A stretch of 64,000 nucleotides of DNA from assembly GCA_963680875.1 (NCBI GenBank), contig OY804579.1, positions 82,883,095-82,947,094 on the forward strand, read 5' to 3'. The translations under genes were made by a program, and so were the position numbers. Positions 25,101 through 37,638 of the stretch are shown here, piece by piece. The stretch is from Bathymodiolus brooksi. Its lineage: Eukaryota; Mollusca; Bivalvia; Mytilida; Modiolidae. The notes beneath the pieces were generated by a model that worked only from the letters and a program-made list of their open reading frames with translations, did not search any database and was not told where the DNA came from. Positions within the stretch are counted from its first letter, which is position 1. Each line of letters starts with the position of its first letter.

Positions 25101-25314
25101 ACACAGTCATAGTCGAACTACCTTAATGCTTACTGATGGTCTACCATGAAGCTAAATCATTTATAGGTATTTGTTACAGTCTTAGCCGAACTATCTTAAT
25201 ACTTACTGATGGTCTACCATGACGCTAAATCATTTATAGGTATTTGTTACACAGTCTTAGCGGAACTACCTTAATACTTACTGATGGTCTACCATGACGC
25301 TAAATCATTTATAG
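22098..25314 (+). repeat. Domain D unit D1 (3217 bp)
   Basis: About 43 monomers. The same order follows in D2 at +3217 (GAACAACC 22194/25411, GACGCAAAATC 22379/25596, GATTG 22591/25808, CCTGAAT 23325/26542). Farther on, the offset rises to 3292 and then 3590, because D1 lacks one monomer near 23.95 kb and four near 24.56 kb (the GCTACAGTC to TATTGGTTAC run). Private changes include GTTACTCAGG (about 23155). Confidence 0.86.
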
Positions 25315-28300
25315 GTATTTGTTACACTGGCTTAGCCGAACTACCTTAATGCTTACTGATGGTCTACCATGACGCTAAATCATTTATAGGTATTTGTTAC
25401 ACAGTCATAGCCGAACAACCTTAATACTTACTGATGGTCTACCATGAAGCTAAATCATTAATAGGTATTTGTTACACTGGCTTAGCCGAACTACCTTAAT
25501 ACTTACTGATGGTCTACCATGACGCTAAATCATTTATAGGTATTTGTTACACAGGCTTAGCCGAACTACCTTAATGCTTACTGATGGTCTACCATGACGC
25601 AAAATCATTTATAGGTATTTGTTACACAGTCATAGCCGAACTACCTTAATACTTACTGATGGTCTACCATGAAGCTAAATCATTTATAGGTATTTGCTAC
25701 ACAGTCATAGCCGAACTACCTTAATGCTTACTGATGGTCTACCATGACGCTAAATCATTAATAGGTATTTGTTACACAGTCTTAGCGGAATTACCTTAAT
25801 ACTTACTGATTGTGTACCATGACGCTGAATCATTTATAGGTATTTGTTACGCTGGCTTAGCGGAATTACCTTAATACTTACTGATGGTCTACCATGACGC
25901 TAAGTCATTTATAGGTATTTGTTACACAGTCATAGCCGAACTACCTTAATACTCACTGATGGTCTACCATGACGCTAAATCATTTATAGGTATTTGTTAC
26001 ACAGTCATAGCCGAACTACCTTAATACTTACTGATGGTCTACCATGAAGCTAAATCATTAATAGGTATTTGTTACACAGTCATAGCCGAACTACCTTAAT
26101 GCTTACTGATGGTCTACCATGAAGCTAAATCTTTTATAGGTATTTGTTACAGTCATAGCCGAACTACCTTAATACTTACTGATGGTCTATCATGAAGCTA
26201 AATCATTAATAGGTATTTGTTACACAGGCTTAGCCGAACTACCTTAATGCTTACTGATGGTCTACCATGAATCTAAATCATTTATAGGTATTTGTTACAC
26301 AGGCTTAGCCGAACTACCTTAATGCTTACTGATGGTCTACCATGAAGCTAAATCATTTATAGGTATTTGTTACACAGGCTTAGCCGAACTACCTTAATGC
26401 TTAAAGATGGTCTACCATGACGCTAAATCATTTATAGGTATTTGTTACACAGTCATAGCCGAACTACCTTAATACTTACTGATGGTCTACCATGAAGCTA
26501 AATCATTTATAGGTATTTGTTACACAGTCATAGCAGAACTACCTGAATACTTACTGATGGTCTACCATGAAGCTAAATCATTTATAGGTATTTGTTACAG
26601 TCATAGCCGAACTACCTTAATGCTTACTGATGGTCTACCATGAAGCTAAATCATTTATAGGTATTTGTTACACAGTCATAGCCGAACTACCTTAATGCTT
26701 ACTGATGGTCTACCATGAAGCTAAATCATTTATAGGTATTTGTTACACAGTCTTAGCCGAACTACCTTAATGTTTACTGATGGTCTACCATGAAGCTAAA
26801 TCATTTATGGGTATTTTTTACACAGTCATAGCCGAACTACCTTAATACTTACTGATGGTCTACCATGAAGCTAAATCATTTATAGGTATTTGTTACACAG
26901 TCATAGCCGAACTACCTTAATGCTTACTGATGGTCTACCATGACGCTAAATCATTTATAGGTATTTGTTACACTGGCTTAGCCGAACTACCTTAATGCTT
27001 ACTGATGGTCTACCATGACGCTAAATCATTTATAGGTATTTGTTACACAGTCATAGCCGAACTACCTTAATACTTACTGATGGTCTACCATGAAGCTAAA
27101 TCATTAATAGGTATTTGTTACACTGGCTTAGCCGAACTACCTTAATACTTACTGATGGTCTACCATGACGCTAAATCATTTATAGGTATTTTTTACACAG
27201 GCTTAACCGAACTACCTTAATGCTTACTGATGGTCTACCATGACGCAAAATCATTTATAGGTATTTGTTACACAGTCATAGCCGAACTACCTTAATACTT
27301 ACTGATGGTCTACCATGAAGCTAAATCATTTATAGGTATTTGCTACACATTCATAGCCGAACTACCTTAATGCTTACTGATGGTCTACCATGACGCTAAA
27401 TCATTTATAGGTATTTGTTACACTGGCTTAGCCGAACTACCTTAATGCTTACTGATGGTCTACCATGACGCTAAATCATTTATAGGTATTTGTTACACAG
27501 TCATAGCCGAACTACCTTAATGCTTACTGATGGTCTACAATGAAGCTAAATCATTAATAGGTATTTGTTACACAGTCAGAGCCGAACTACCTTAATACTT
27601 ACTGATGGTCTACAATGAAGCTAAATCATTTATAGGTATTTGTTACACAGGCTTAGCCGAACTACCTTAATGCTTACTGATGGTCTACCATGAATCTAAA
27701 TCATTTATAGGTATTTGCTACACTGGCTTAGCCGAATTACCTTAATGCTTACTGATGGTCTACCATGAAGCTAAATCATTTATAGGTATTTGTTACACTG
27801 GCTCTGCCGAACTACCTTAATACTTACTGATGGTCTACCATGAAGCTAAATCATTTATAGGTATTTGCTACAGTCTTAGCCGAACTACCTTAATACTTAA
27901 TGATGGTCTACCATGAAGCTAAATCATTTATAGGTATTTGTTACACTGGCTTAGCCGAACTACCTTAATGCTTACTGATGGTCTACCATGAAGCTAAATA
28001 ATTTATAGGTATTTGTTACACAGTCATAGTCGAACTACATTAATACTTACTGATGGTCTACCATGAAGCTAAATCATTTATAGGTATTGGTTACACAGGC
28101 TTAGCCGAACTACCTTAATGCTTACTGATGGTCTACCATGAAGCTAAATCATTTATAGGTATTTGTTACACAGTCTTAGCCGAACTACCTTAATACTTAC
28201 TGATGGTCTACCATGACACTAAATCATTAATAGGTATTTGTTAAACAGGCTTAGCCGAACTACCTTAATACTTACTGATGGTCTACCATGAAGCTAAATC

Positions 28301-28904
28301 ATTAATAGGTATTTGTTACACTGGCTTAGCCGAACTACCTTAATGCTTACTGATGGTCTACCATGAAGCTAAATCATTTATAGGTATTTGTTACACTGGC
28401 TTAGCAGAACTACCTTAATACTTACTGATGGTCTACCATGAAGCTAAATCATTTATAGGTATTTCTTACAGTCATAGCCGAACTACCTTAATGCTTACTG
28501 ATGGTCTACCATGACGCTAAATCATTTATAGGTATTTGTTACACAGTCATAGCCGAACTACCTTAATGCTTACTGATGGTCTACCATGAAGCTAAATCAT
28601 TAATAGGTATTTGTTACACAGGCTTAGCAGAATTACCTTAATGCTTACTGATGGTCTACCATGAAGCTAAATCATTTATAGATATTTGTTACACAGTCAT
28701 AGTCGAACTACCTTAATGCTTACTGATGGTCTACCATGAAGCTAAATCATTTATAGGTATTTGTTACAGTCTTAGCCGAACTATCTTAATACTTACTGAT
28801 GGTCTACCATGACGCTAAATCATTTATAGGTATTTGTTACACAGTCTTAGCGGAACTACCTTAATACTTACTGATGGTCTACCATGACGCTAAATCATTT
28901 ATAG
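25315..28904 (+). repeat. Domain D unit D2 (3590 bp)
   Basis: About 48 monomers, the longer form of D1. Private variants are TTAAAGATGG (about 26402) and GTATTTTTTACACAGGCTTAACCG (about 27190). The extra monomers relative to D1 include short GCTACAGTCTT, ATAGTCGAACTACATT and GTATTGGTTAC types. D2 is copied at 37639-41228 with an offset of 12324. Confidence 0.86.
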
Positions 28905-30473
28905 GTATTTGTTACACTGGCTTAGCCGAACTACCTTAATACTTACTGATGGTCTACCATGACGCTAAGTCATTAATAGGTATTTGTTACACAGTCATAG
29001 CCGAACTACCTTAATACACACTGATGGTCTACAATGACGCTAAATCATTTATAGGTATTTGTTACACAGTCATAGCCGAACTACCTTAATGCTTACTGAT
29101 GGTCTTCCATGAAGCTAAATCATTTATAGGTATTTGTTACACAGTCATAGCAGAACTACCTGAATACTTACTGATGGTCTACCATGAAGCTAAATCATTT
29201 ATAGGTATTTGTTACAGTCATAGCCGAACTACCTTAATGCTTACTGATGGTCTACCATGAAGCTAAATCATTTATAGGTATTTGTTACACATTCATAGCC
29301 GAACTACCTTAATGTTTACTGATGGTCTACCATGAAGCTAAATCATTTATAGGTATTTGTTACACAGTCTTAGCCGAACTACCGTAATGCTTACTGATGG
29401 TCTACCATGACGCTAAATCATTTATAGGTATTTGTTACATGTCATAGCCGAACTACCTTAATACTTACTGATGGTCTACCATGAAGCTAAATCATTTATA
29501 GGTATTTGTTACACAGTCATAGCCGAACTACCTTAATGCTTACTGATGGTCTACAATGAAGCTAAATCATTTATAGGTATTTGTTACACTGGCTTAGCCG
29601 AACTACCTTAATGCTTACTGATGGTCTACCATGACGCTAAATCATTTATAGGTATTTGTTACACAGTCATAGCCGAACTACCTTAATACTTACTGATGGT
29701 CTACCATGAAGCTAAATCATTAATAGGTATTTGTTACACTGGCTTAGCCGAACTACCTTAATACTTACTGATGGTCTACCATGACGCTAAATCATTTATA
29801 GGTATTTGTTACACAGGCTTAGCCCAACTACCTTAATGCTTACTGATGGTCTACCATGACGCTAAATCATTTATAGGTATTTGTTACACAGTCATAGCCG
29901 AACTACCTTAATACTTACTGATGGTCTACCATGAAGCTAAATCATTAATAGGTATTTGTTACACTGGCTTAGCCGAACTACCTTAATGCTTACTGATGGT
30001 CTACCATGAAGCTAAATCATTTATAGGTATTTGTTACACTGGCTTAGCAGAACTACCTTAATACTTACTGATGGTCTACCATGAAGGTAAATCATTTATA
30101 GGTATTTGTTACAGTCATAGCCGAACTACCTTAATGCTCACTGATGGTCTACCATGACGCTAATCATTTATAGGTATTTGTTACACAGTCATAGCCGAAC
30201 TACCTTAATGCTTACTGATGGTCTACCATGAAGCTAAATCATTAATAGGTATTTGTTGCACAGGCTTAGCAGAACTACCTTAATGCTTACTGATGGTCTA
30301 CCATGAAGCTAAATCATTTATAGGTATTTGTTACACAGTCATAGCCGAACTACCTTAATGCTTACTGATGGTCTACCATGAAGCTAAATCATTTATAGAT
30401 ATTTGTTACACAGTCATAGTCGAACTACCTTAATGCTTACTGATGGTCTACCATGAAGCTAAATCATTTATAG
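28905..30473 (+). repeat. Domain D connector between D2 and the 1866-bp HOR
   Basis: Twenty-one monomers with variants such as GGTCTTCCATG, ACCGTAATGC, GTTACATGTC (a 74-bp form), AGCCCAACTACC, GAAGGTAAATC and GACGCTAATCATT (one base short). All of these recur at +12324 (41229-42797). The matching monomer at 55853 in domain F has the full CTAAATC, so the one-base deletion is limited to the two domain D copies. Confidence 0.82.
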
Positions 30474-32339
30474 GTATTTGTTACAGTCTTAGCCGAACTA
30501 TCTTAATACTTACTGATGGTCTACCATGACGCTAAATCATTTATAGGTATTTGTTACACAGTCTTAGCGGAACTACCTTAATACTTACTCATGGTCTACC
30601 ATGACGCTAAATCATTTATAGGTATTTGTTACACTGGCCTAGCCGAACTACCTTAATACTTACTGATGGTCTACCATGACGCTAAGTCATTTATAGGTAT
30701 TTGTTACACAGTCATAGCCGAACTACCTTAATACTCACTGATGGTCCACCATGACGCTAAATCATTTATAGGTATTTGTTACACAGTCAGAGCCGAACTA
30801 CCTTAATGCTTACTGATGGTCTACCATGAAGCTAAATCATTTATAGGTATTTGTTACACGGTCATAGCAGAACTACCTGAATACTTACTGATGGTCTACC
30901 ATGAAGCTAAATCATTTATAGGTATTTGTTACAGTCATAGCCGAACTACCTTAATGCTTACTGATGGTCTACCTTGAAGCTAAATCATTTATAGGTATTT
31001 GTTACACAGTCATAGCCGAACTACCTTAATGCTTACTGATGGTCTACCATGAAGCTAAATCATTTATAGGTATTTGTTACACAGTCATAGCCGAACTACC
31101 TTAATGCTTACTGATGGTCTACCATGAAGCTAAATCATTTATAGGTATTTGTTACAGTCTTAGCCGAACTATCTTAATACTTACTGATGGTCTACCATGA
31201 CGCTAAATCATTTCTAGGTATTTGTTACACAGTCTTAGCGGAACTACCTTAATACTTACTGATGGTCTACCATGACGCTAAATCATTTATAGGTATTTGT
31301 TACACTGGCCTAGCCGAACTACCTTAATACTTACTGATGGTCTACCATGACGCTAAGTCATTTATAGGTATTTGTTACACAGTCATAGCCGAACTACCTT
31401 AATACTCACTGATGGTCCACCATGACGCTAAATCATTTATAGGTATTTGTTACACAGTCAGAGCCGAACTACCTTAATGCTTACTGATGGTCTACCATGA
31501 AGCTAAATCATTTATAGGTATTTGTTACACGGTCATAGCAGAACTACCTGAATACTTACTGATGGTCTACCATGAAGCTAAATCATTTATAGGTATTAGT
31601 TACAGTCATAACCGAACTACCTTAATGCTTACTGATGGTCTACCATGAAGCTAAATCATTTATAGGTATTTGTTACACAGTCATAGCCGAACTACCTTAA
31701 TGTTTACTGATGGTCTACCATGAAGCTAAATCATTTATAGGTATTTGTTACACAGTCTTAGCCGAACTACCTTAATGCTTACTGATGGTCTACCATGACG
31801 CTAAATCATTTATAGGTATTTGTTACACAGTCATAGCGAACTACCTTAATACTTACTGATGGTCTACCATGAAGCTAAATCATTTATAGGTATTTGCTAC
31901 ACAGTCATAGCCGAACTACCTTAATGCTTACTGATGGTCTACAATGACGCTAAATCATTTATAGGTATTTGTTATACTGGCTTAGCCGAACTACCTTAAT
32001 GCTTACTGATGGTCTACCATGACGCTAAATCATTTATAGGTATTTGTTACACAGTCATAGCCGAACTACCTTAATACTTACTGATGGTCTACCATGAAGC
32101 TAAATCATTAATAGGTATTTGTTACACTGGCTTAGCCGAACTACCTTAATACTTACTGATGGTCTACCATGACGCTAAATCATTTATAGGTATTTGTTAC
32201 ACAGGCTTAGCCGAACTACCTTAATGCTTACTGATGGTCTACCATGAAGCTAAATCATTTATAGGTATTTGTTACACAGTCATAGCCGAACTACCTTAAT
32301 GCTTACTGATGGTCTACCATGAAGCTAAATCATTTATAG
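30474..32339 (+). repeat. HOR-D unit 1 (25 monomers, 1866 bp)
   Basis: Complete unit: 25 monomers, with four 73-bp monomers and one 74-bp monomer (AGCGAAC, about 31836). It consists of a 671-bp (nine-monomer) block and a near-copy of that block extended to 1195 bp. Each half carries ACTGGCCTAGCC, GATGGTCCACC, CACAGTCAGAGCC and CACGGTCATAGCAG with CCTGAAT (30876 and 31547). The halves differ by TACTCATGG in the first and CATTTCTAGG and TATTAGTTAC in the second. Confidence 0.9.
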
Positions 32340-34205
32340 GTATTTGTTACAGTCTTAGCCGAACTATCTTAATACTTACTGATGGTCTACCATGACGCTA
32401 AATCATTTATAGGTATTTGTTACACAGTCTTAGCGGAACTACCTTAATACTTACTCATGGTCTACCATGACGCTAAATCATTTATAGGTGTTTGTTACAC
32501 TGGCCTAGCCGAACTACCTTAATACTTACTGATGGTCTACCATGACGCTAAGTCATTTATAGGTATTTGTTACACAGTCATAGCCGAACTACCTTAATAC
32601 TCACTGATGGTCCACCATGACGCTAAATCATTTATAGGTATTTGTTACACAGTCAGAGCCGAACTACCTTAATGCTTACTGATGGTCTACCATGAAGCTA
32701 AATCATTTATAGGTATTTGTTACACGGTCATAGCAGAACTACCTGAATACTTACTGATGGTCTACCATGAAGCTAAATCATTTATAGGTATTTGTTACAG
32801 TCATAGCCGAACTACCTTAATGCTTACTGATGGTCTACCTTGAAGCTAAATCATTTATAGGTATTTGTTACACAGTCATAGCCGAACTACCTTAATGCTT
32901 ACTGATGGTCTACCATGAAGCTAAATCATTTATAGGTATTTGTTACACAGTCATAGCCGAACTACCTTAATGCTTACTGATGGTCTACCATGAAGCTAAA
33001 TCATTTATAGGTATTTGTTACAGTCTTAGCCGAACTATCTTAATACTTACTGATGGTCTACCATGACGCTAAATCATTTCTAGGTATTTGTTACACAGTC
33101 TTAGCGGAACTACCTTAATACTTACTGATGGTCTACCATGACGCTAAATCATTTATAGGTATTTGTTACACTGGCCTAGCCGAACTACCTTAATACTTAC
33201 TGATGGTCTACCATGACGCTAAGTCATTTATAGGTATTTGTTACACAGTCATAGCCGAACTACCTTAATACTCACTGATGGTCCACCATGACGCTAAATC
33301 ATTTATAGGTATTTGTTACACAGTCAGAGCCGAACTACCTTAATGCTTACTGATGGTCTACCATGAAGCTAAATCATTTATAGGTATTTGTTACACGGTC
33401 ATAGCAGAACTACCTGAATACTTACTGATGGTCTACCATGAAGCTAAATCATTTATAGGTATTAGTTACAGTCATAACCGAACTACCTTAATGCTTACTG
33501 ATGGTCTACCATGAAGCTAAATCATTTATAGGTATTTGTTACACAGTCATAGCCGAACTACCTTAATGTTTACTGATGGTCTACCATGAAGCTAAATCAT
33601 TTATAGGTATTTGTTACACAGTCTTAGCCGAACTACCTTAATGCTTACTGATGGTCTACCATGACGCTAAATCATTTATAGGTATTTGTTACACAGTCAT
33701 AGCGAACTACCTTAATACTTACTGATGGTCTACCATGAAGCTAAATCATTTATAGGTATTTGCTACACAGTCATAGCCGAACTACCTTAATGCTTACTGA
33801 TGGTCTACAATGACGCTAAATCATTTATAGGTATTTGTTATACTGGCTTAGCCGAATTACCTTAATGCTTACTGATGGTCTACCATGACGCTAAATCATT
33901 TATAGGTATTTGTTACACAGTCATAGCCGAACTACCTTAATACTTACTGATGGTCTACCATGAAGCTAAATCATTAATAGGTATTTGTTACACTGGCTTA
34001 GCCGAACTACCTTAATACTTACTGATGGTCTACCATGACGCTAAATCACTTATAGGTATTTGTTACACAGGCTTAGCCGAACTACCTTAATGCTTACTGA
34101 TGGTCTACCATGAAGCTAAATCATTTATAGGTATTTGTTACACAGTCATAGCCGAACTACCTTAATGCTTACTGATGGTCTACCATGAAGCTAAATCATT
34201 TATAG
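32340..34205 (+). repeat. HOR-D unit 2 (1866 bp)
   Basis: Exact-length copy of unit 1 (CCTGAAT at 32742 and 33413, each +1866). By eye I noted only a few differences, such as GGTGTTTG near 32489, GCCGAATTACC near 33851 and CACTTATAGG near 34047. The near-identity implies very recent amplification. Confidence 0.9.
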
Positions 34206-35099
34206 GTATTTGTTACAGTCTTAGCCGAACTATCTTAATACTTACTGATGGTCTACCATGACGCTAAATCATTTATAGGTATTTGTTACACAGTCTTAGC
34301 GGAACTACCTTAATACTTACTCATGGTCTACCATGACGCTAAATCATTTATAGGTATTTGTTACACTGGCCTAGCCGAACTACCTTAATACTTACTGATG
34401 GTCTACCATGACGCTAAGTCATTTATAGGTATTTGTTACACAGTCATAGCCGAACTACCTTAATACTCACTGATGGTCCACCATGACGCTAAATCATTTA
34501 TAGGTATTTGTTACACAGTCAGAGCCGAACTACCTTAATGCTTACTGATGGTCTACCATGAAGCTAAATCATTTATAGGTATTTGTTACACGGTCATAGC
34601 AGAACTACCTGAATACTTACTGATGGTCTACCATGAAGCTAAATCATTTATAGGTATTTGTTACAGTCATAGCCGAACTACCTTAATGCTTACTGATGGT
34701 CTACCTTGAAGCTAAATCATTTATAGGTATTTGTTACACAGTCATAGCCGAACTACCTTAATGCTTACTGATGGTCTACCATGAAGCTAAATCATTTATA
34801 GGTATTTGTTACACAGTCATAGCCGAACTACCTTAATGCTTACTGATGGTCTACCATGAAGCTAAATCATTTATAGGTATTTGTTACAGTCTTAGCCGAA
34901 CTATCTTAATACTTACTGATGGTCTACCATGACGCTAAATCACTTATAGGTATTTGTTACACAGGCTTAGCCGAACTACCTTAATGCTTACTGATGGTCT
35001 ACCATGAAGCTAAATCATTTATAGGTATTTGTTACACAGTCATAGCCGAACTACCTTAATGCTTACTGATGGTCTACCATGAAGCTAAATCATTTATAG
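34206..35099 (+). repeat. HOR-D unit 3, truncated (12 monomers, 894 bp)
   Basis: Begins as a normal unit. After the first monomer of its second half (34877) it jumps to the AAATCACTTATAGG junction and the last two monomers of a unit. The private CACTTATAGG variant occurs at 34047 and again at 34941, exactly 894 bp apart. This shows that one crossover joined the middle of one unit to the end of the previous one. Confidence 0.88.
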
Positions 35100-36965
35100 G
35101 TATTTGTTACAGTCTTAGCCGAACTATCTTAATACTTACTGATGGTCTACCATGACGCTAAATCATTTATAGGTATTTGTTACACAGTCTTAGCGGAACT
35201 ACCTTAATACTTACTCATGGTCTACCATGACGCTAAATCATTTATAGGTATTTGTTACACTGGCCTAGCCGAACTACCTTAATACTTACTGATGGTCTAC
35301 CATGACGCTAAGTCATTTATAGGTATTTGTTACACAGTCATAGCCGAACTACCTTAATACTCACTGATGGTCCACCATGACGCTAAATCATTTATAGGTA
35401 TTTGTTACACAGTCAGAGCCGAACTACCTTAATGCTTACTGATGGTCTACCATGAAGCTAAATCATTTATAGGTATTTGTTACACGGTCATAGCAGAACT
35501 ACCTGAATACTTACTGATGGTCTACCATGAAGCTAAATCATTTATAGGTATTTGTTACAGTCATAGCCGAACTACCTTAATGCTTACTGATGGTCTACCT
35601 TGAAGCTAAATCATTTATAGGTATTTGTTACACAGTCATAGCCGAACTACCTTAATGCTTACTGATGGTCTACCATGAAGCTAAATCATTTATAGGTATT
35701 TGTTACACAGTCATAGCCGAACTACCTTAATGCTTACTGATGGTCTACCATGAAGCTAAATCATTTATAGGTATTTGTTACAGTCTTAGCCGAACTATCT
35801 TAATACTTACTGATGGTCTACCATGACGCTAAATCATTTCTAGGTATTTGTTACACAGTCTTAGCGGAACTACCTTAATACTTACTGATGGTCTACCATG
35901 ACGCTAAATCATTTATAGGTATTTGTTACACTGGCCTAGCCGAACTACCTTAATACTTACTGATGGTCTACCATGACGCTAAGTCATTTATAGGTATTTG
36001 TTACACAGTCATAGCCGAACTACCTTAATACTCACTGATGGTCCACCATGACGCTAAATCATTTATAGGTATTTGTTACACAGTCAGAGCCGAACTACCT
36101 TAATGCTTACTGATGGTCTACCATGAAGCTAAATCATTTATAGGTATTTGTTACACGGTCATAGCAGAACTACCTGAATACTTACTGATGGTCTACCATG
36201 AAGCTAAATCATTTATAGGTATTAGTTACAGTCATAACCGAACTACCTTAATGCTTACTGATGGTCTACCATGAAGCTAAATCATTTATAGGTATTTGTT
36301 ACACAGTCATAGCCGAACTACCTTAATGTTTACTGATGGTCTACCATGAAGCTAAATCATTTATAGGTATTTGTTACACAGTCTTAGCCGAACTACCTTA
36401 ATGCTTACTGATGGTCTACCATGACGCTAAATCATTTATAGGTATTTGTTACACAGTCATAGCGAACTACCTTAATACTTACTGATGGTCTACCATGAAG
36501 CTAAATCATTTATAGGTATTTGCTACACAGTCATAGCCGAACTACCTTAATGCTTACTGATGGTCTACAATGACGCTAAATCATTTATAGGTATTTGTTA
36601 TACTGGCTTAGCCGAACTACCTTAATGCTTACTGATGGTCTACCATGACGCTAAATCATTTATAGGTATTTGTTACACAGTCATAGCCGAACTACCTTAA
36701 TACTTACTGATGGTCTACCATGAAGCTAAATCATTAATAGGTATTTGTTACACTGGCTTAGCCGAACTACCTTAATACTTACTGATGGTCTACCATGACG
36801 CTAAATCATTTATAGGTATTTGTTACACAGGCTTAGCCGAACTACCTTAATGCTTACTGATGGTCTACCATGAAGCTAAATCATTTATAGGTATTTGTTA
36901 CACAGTCATAGCCGAACTACCTTAATGCTTACTGATGGTCTACCATGACACTAAATCATTTATAG
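35100..36965 (+). repeat. HOR-D unit 4 (1866 bp)
   Basis: Full-length copy (CCTGAAT at 35502 and 36173). Its last monomer changes to GACACTAAATC (about 36947), the point where this copy passes into the more diverged block that follows. The same transition occurs in the second large copy at 44645. Confidence 0.88.
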
Positions 36966-37638
36966 GTATTTGTTACACTGGCTTAGCCGAACTACCTTAA
37001 TACTTACTGATGGTCTACCATGACGCTAAATCATTTATTGGTATTTGTTACACAGTCTTTGCGGAACTACCTTAATACTTACTGATGGTCTACCATGACG
37101 CTAAATCATTTATAGGTATTTGTTACACTGGCTTAGCCGAACTACCTTAATACTTACTCATGGTCTACCATGACGCTAAGTCATTTATAGGTATTTGTTA
37201 CACAGTCATAGCCGAACTACCTTAATACTCACTGATGGTCTACCATGACGCTAAATCATTTATAGGTATTTGTTACACAGTCATAGCCGAACTACCTTAA
37301 TGCTTACTGATGGTCTACCATGACGCTAAATCATGTATAGGTATTTGTTACACAGTCATGGCAGAACTACCTGAATACTTACTGATGGTCTACCATGAAG
37401 CTAAATCATTTATAGGTATTTGTTACAGTCATAGCCGAACTACCTTAATACTTACTGATGGTCTACCATGAAGCTAAATCATTTATAGGTATTTGTTACA
37501 CAGTCTTAGCCAAACTACCTTAATGCTTACTGATGGTCTACCATGACCCTAAATCATTTATAGGTATTTGTTACACAGTCTTAGCGGAACTACCTTAATA
37601 CTTACTGATGGTCTACCATGACGCTAAATCATTTATAG
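36966..37638 (+). repeat. Diverged half-unit of HOR-D and start of second large copy
   Basis: Nine monomers resembling the 671-bp block but with many differences: CATTTATTGG, CAGTCTTTGCGG, CATGTATAGG, CAGTCATGGCAG with CCTGAAT (37370), CTTAGCCAAAC and GACCCTAAATC. It matches 44664-45274 at +7698 up to about 37576. At about 37553 the sequence enters the segment matching 25229, so this is the junction between the two 12.3-kb-offset copies. Confidence 0.82.

Larger units (their letters stand above)
25229..37552 (+). repeat. Large segmental duplication, copy 1 (12324 bp)
   Basis: Contains D2, the connector, HOR-D units 1 to 4 and the diverged half-unit. Markers recur exactly 12324 bp downstream: GAACAACC 25411/37735, AAATCTTTT 26131/38455, and CCTGAAT 26542/38866, 29159/41483, 30876/43200 and 31547/43871. 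I noticed roughly a dozen substitutions over the first 4 kb compared. Relative to copy 2 it carries 4626 bp more, which equals two 1866-bp units plus the 894-bp truncated unit. Confidence 0.87.
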
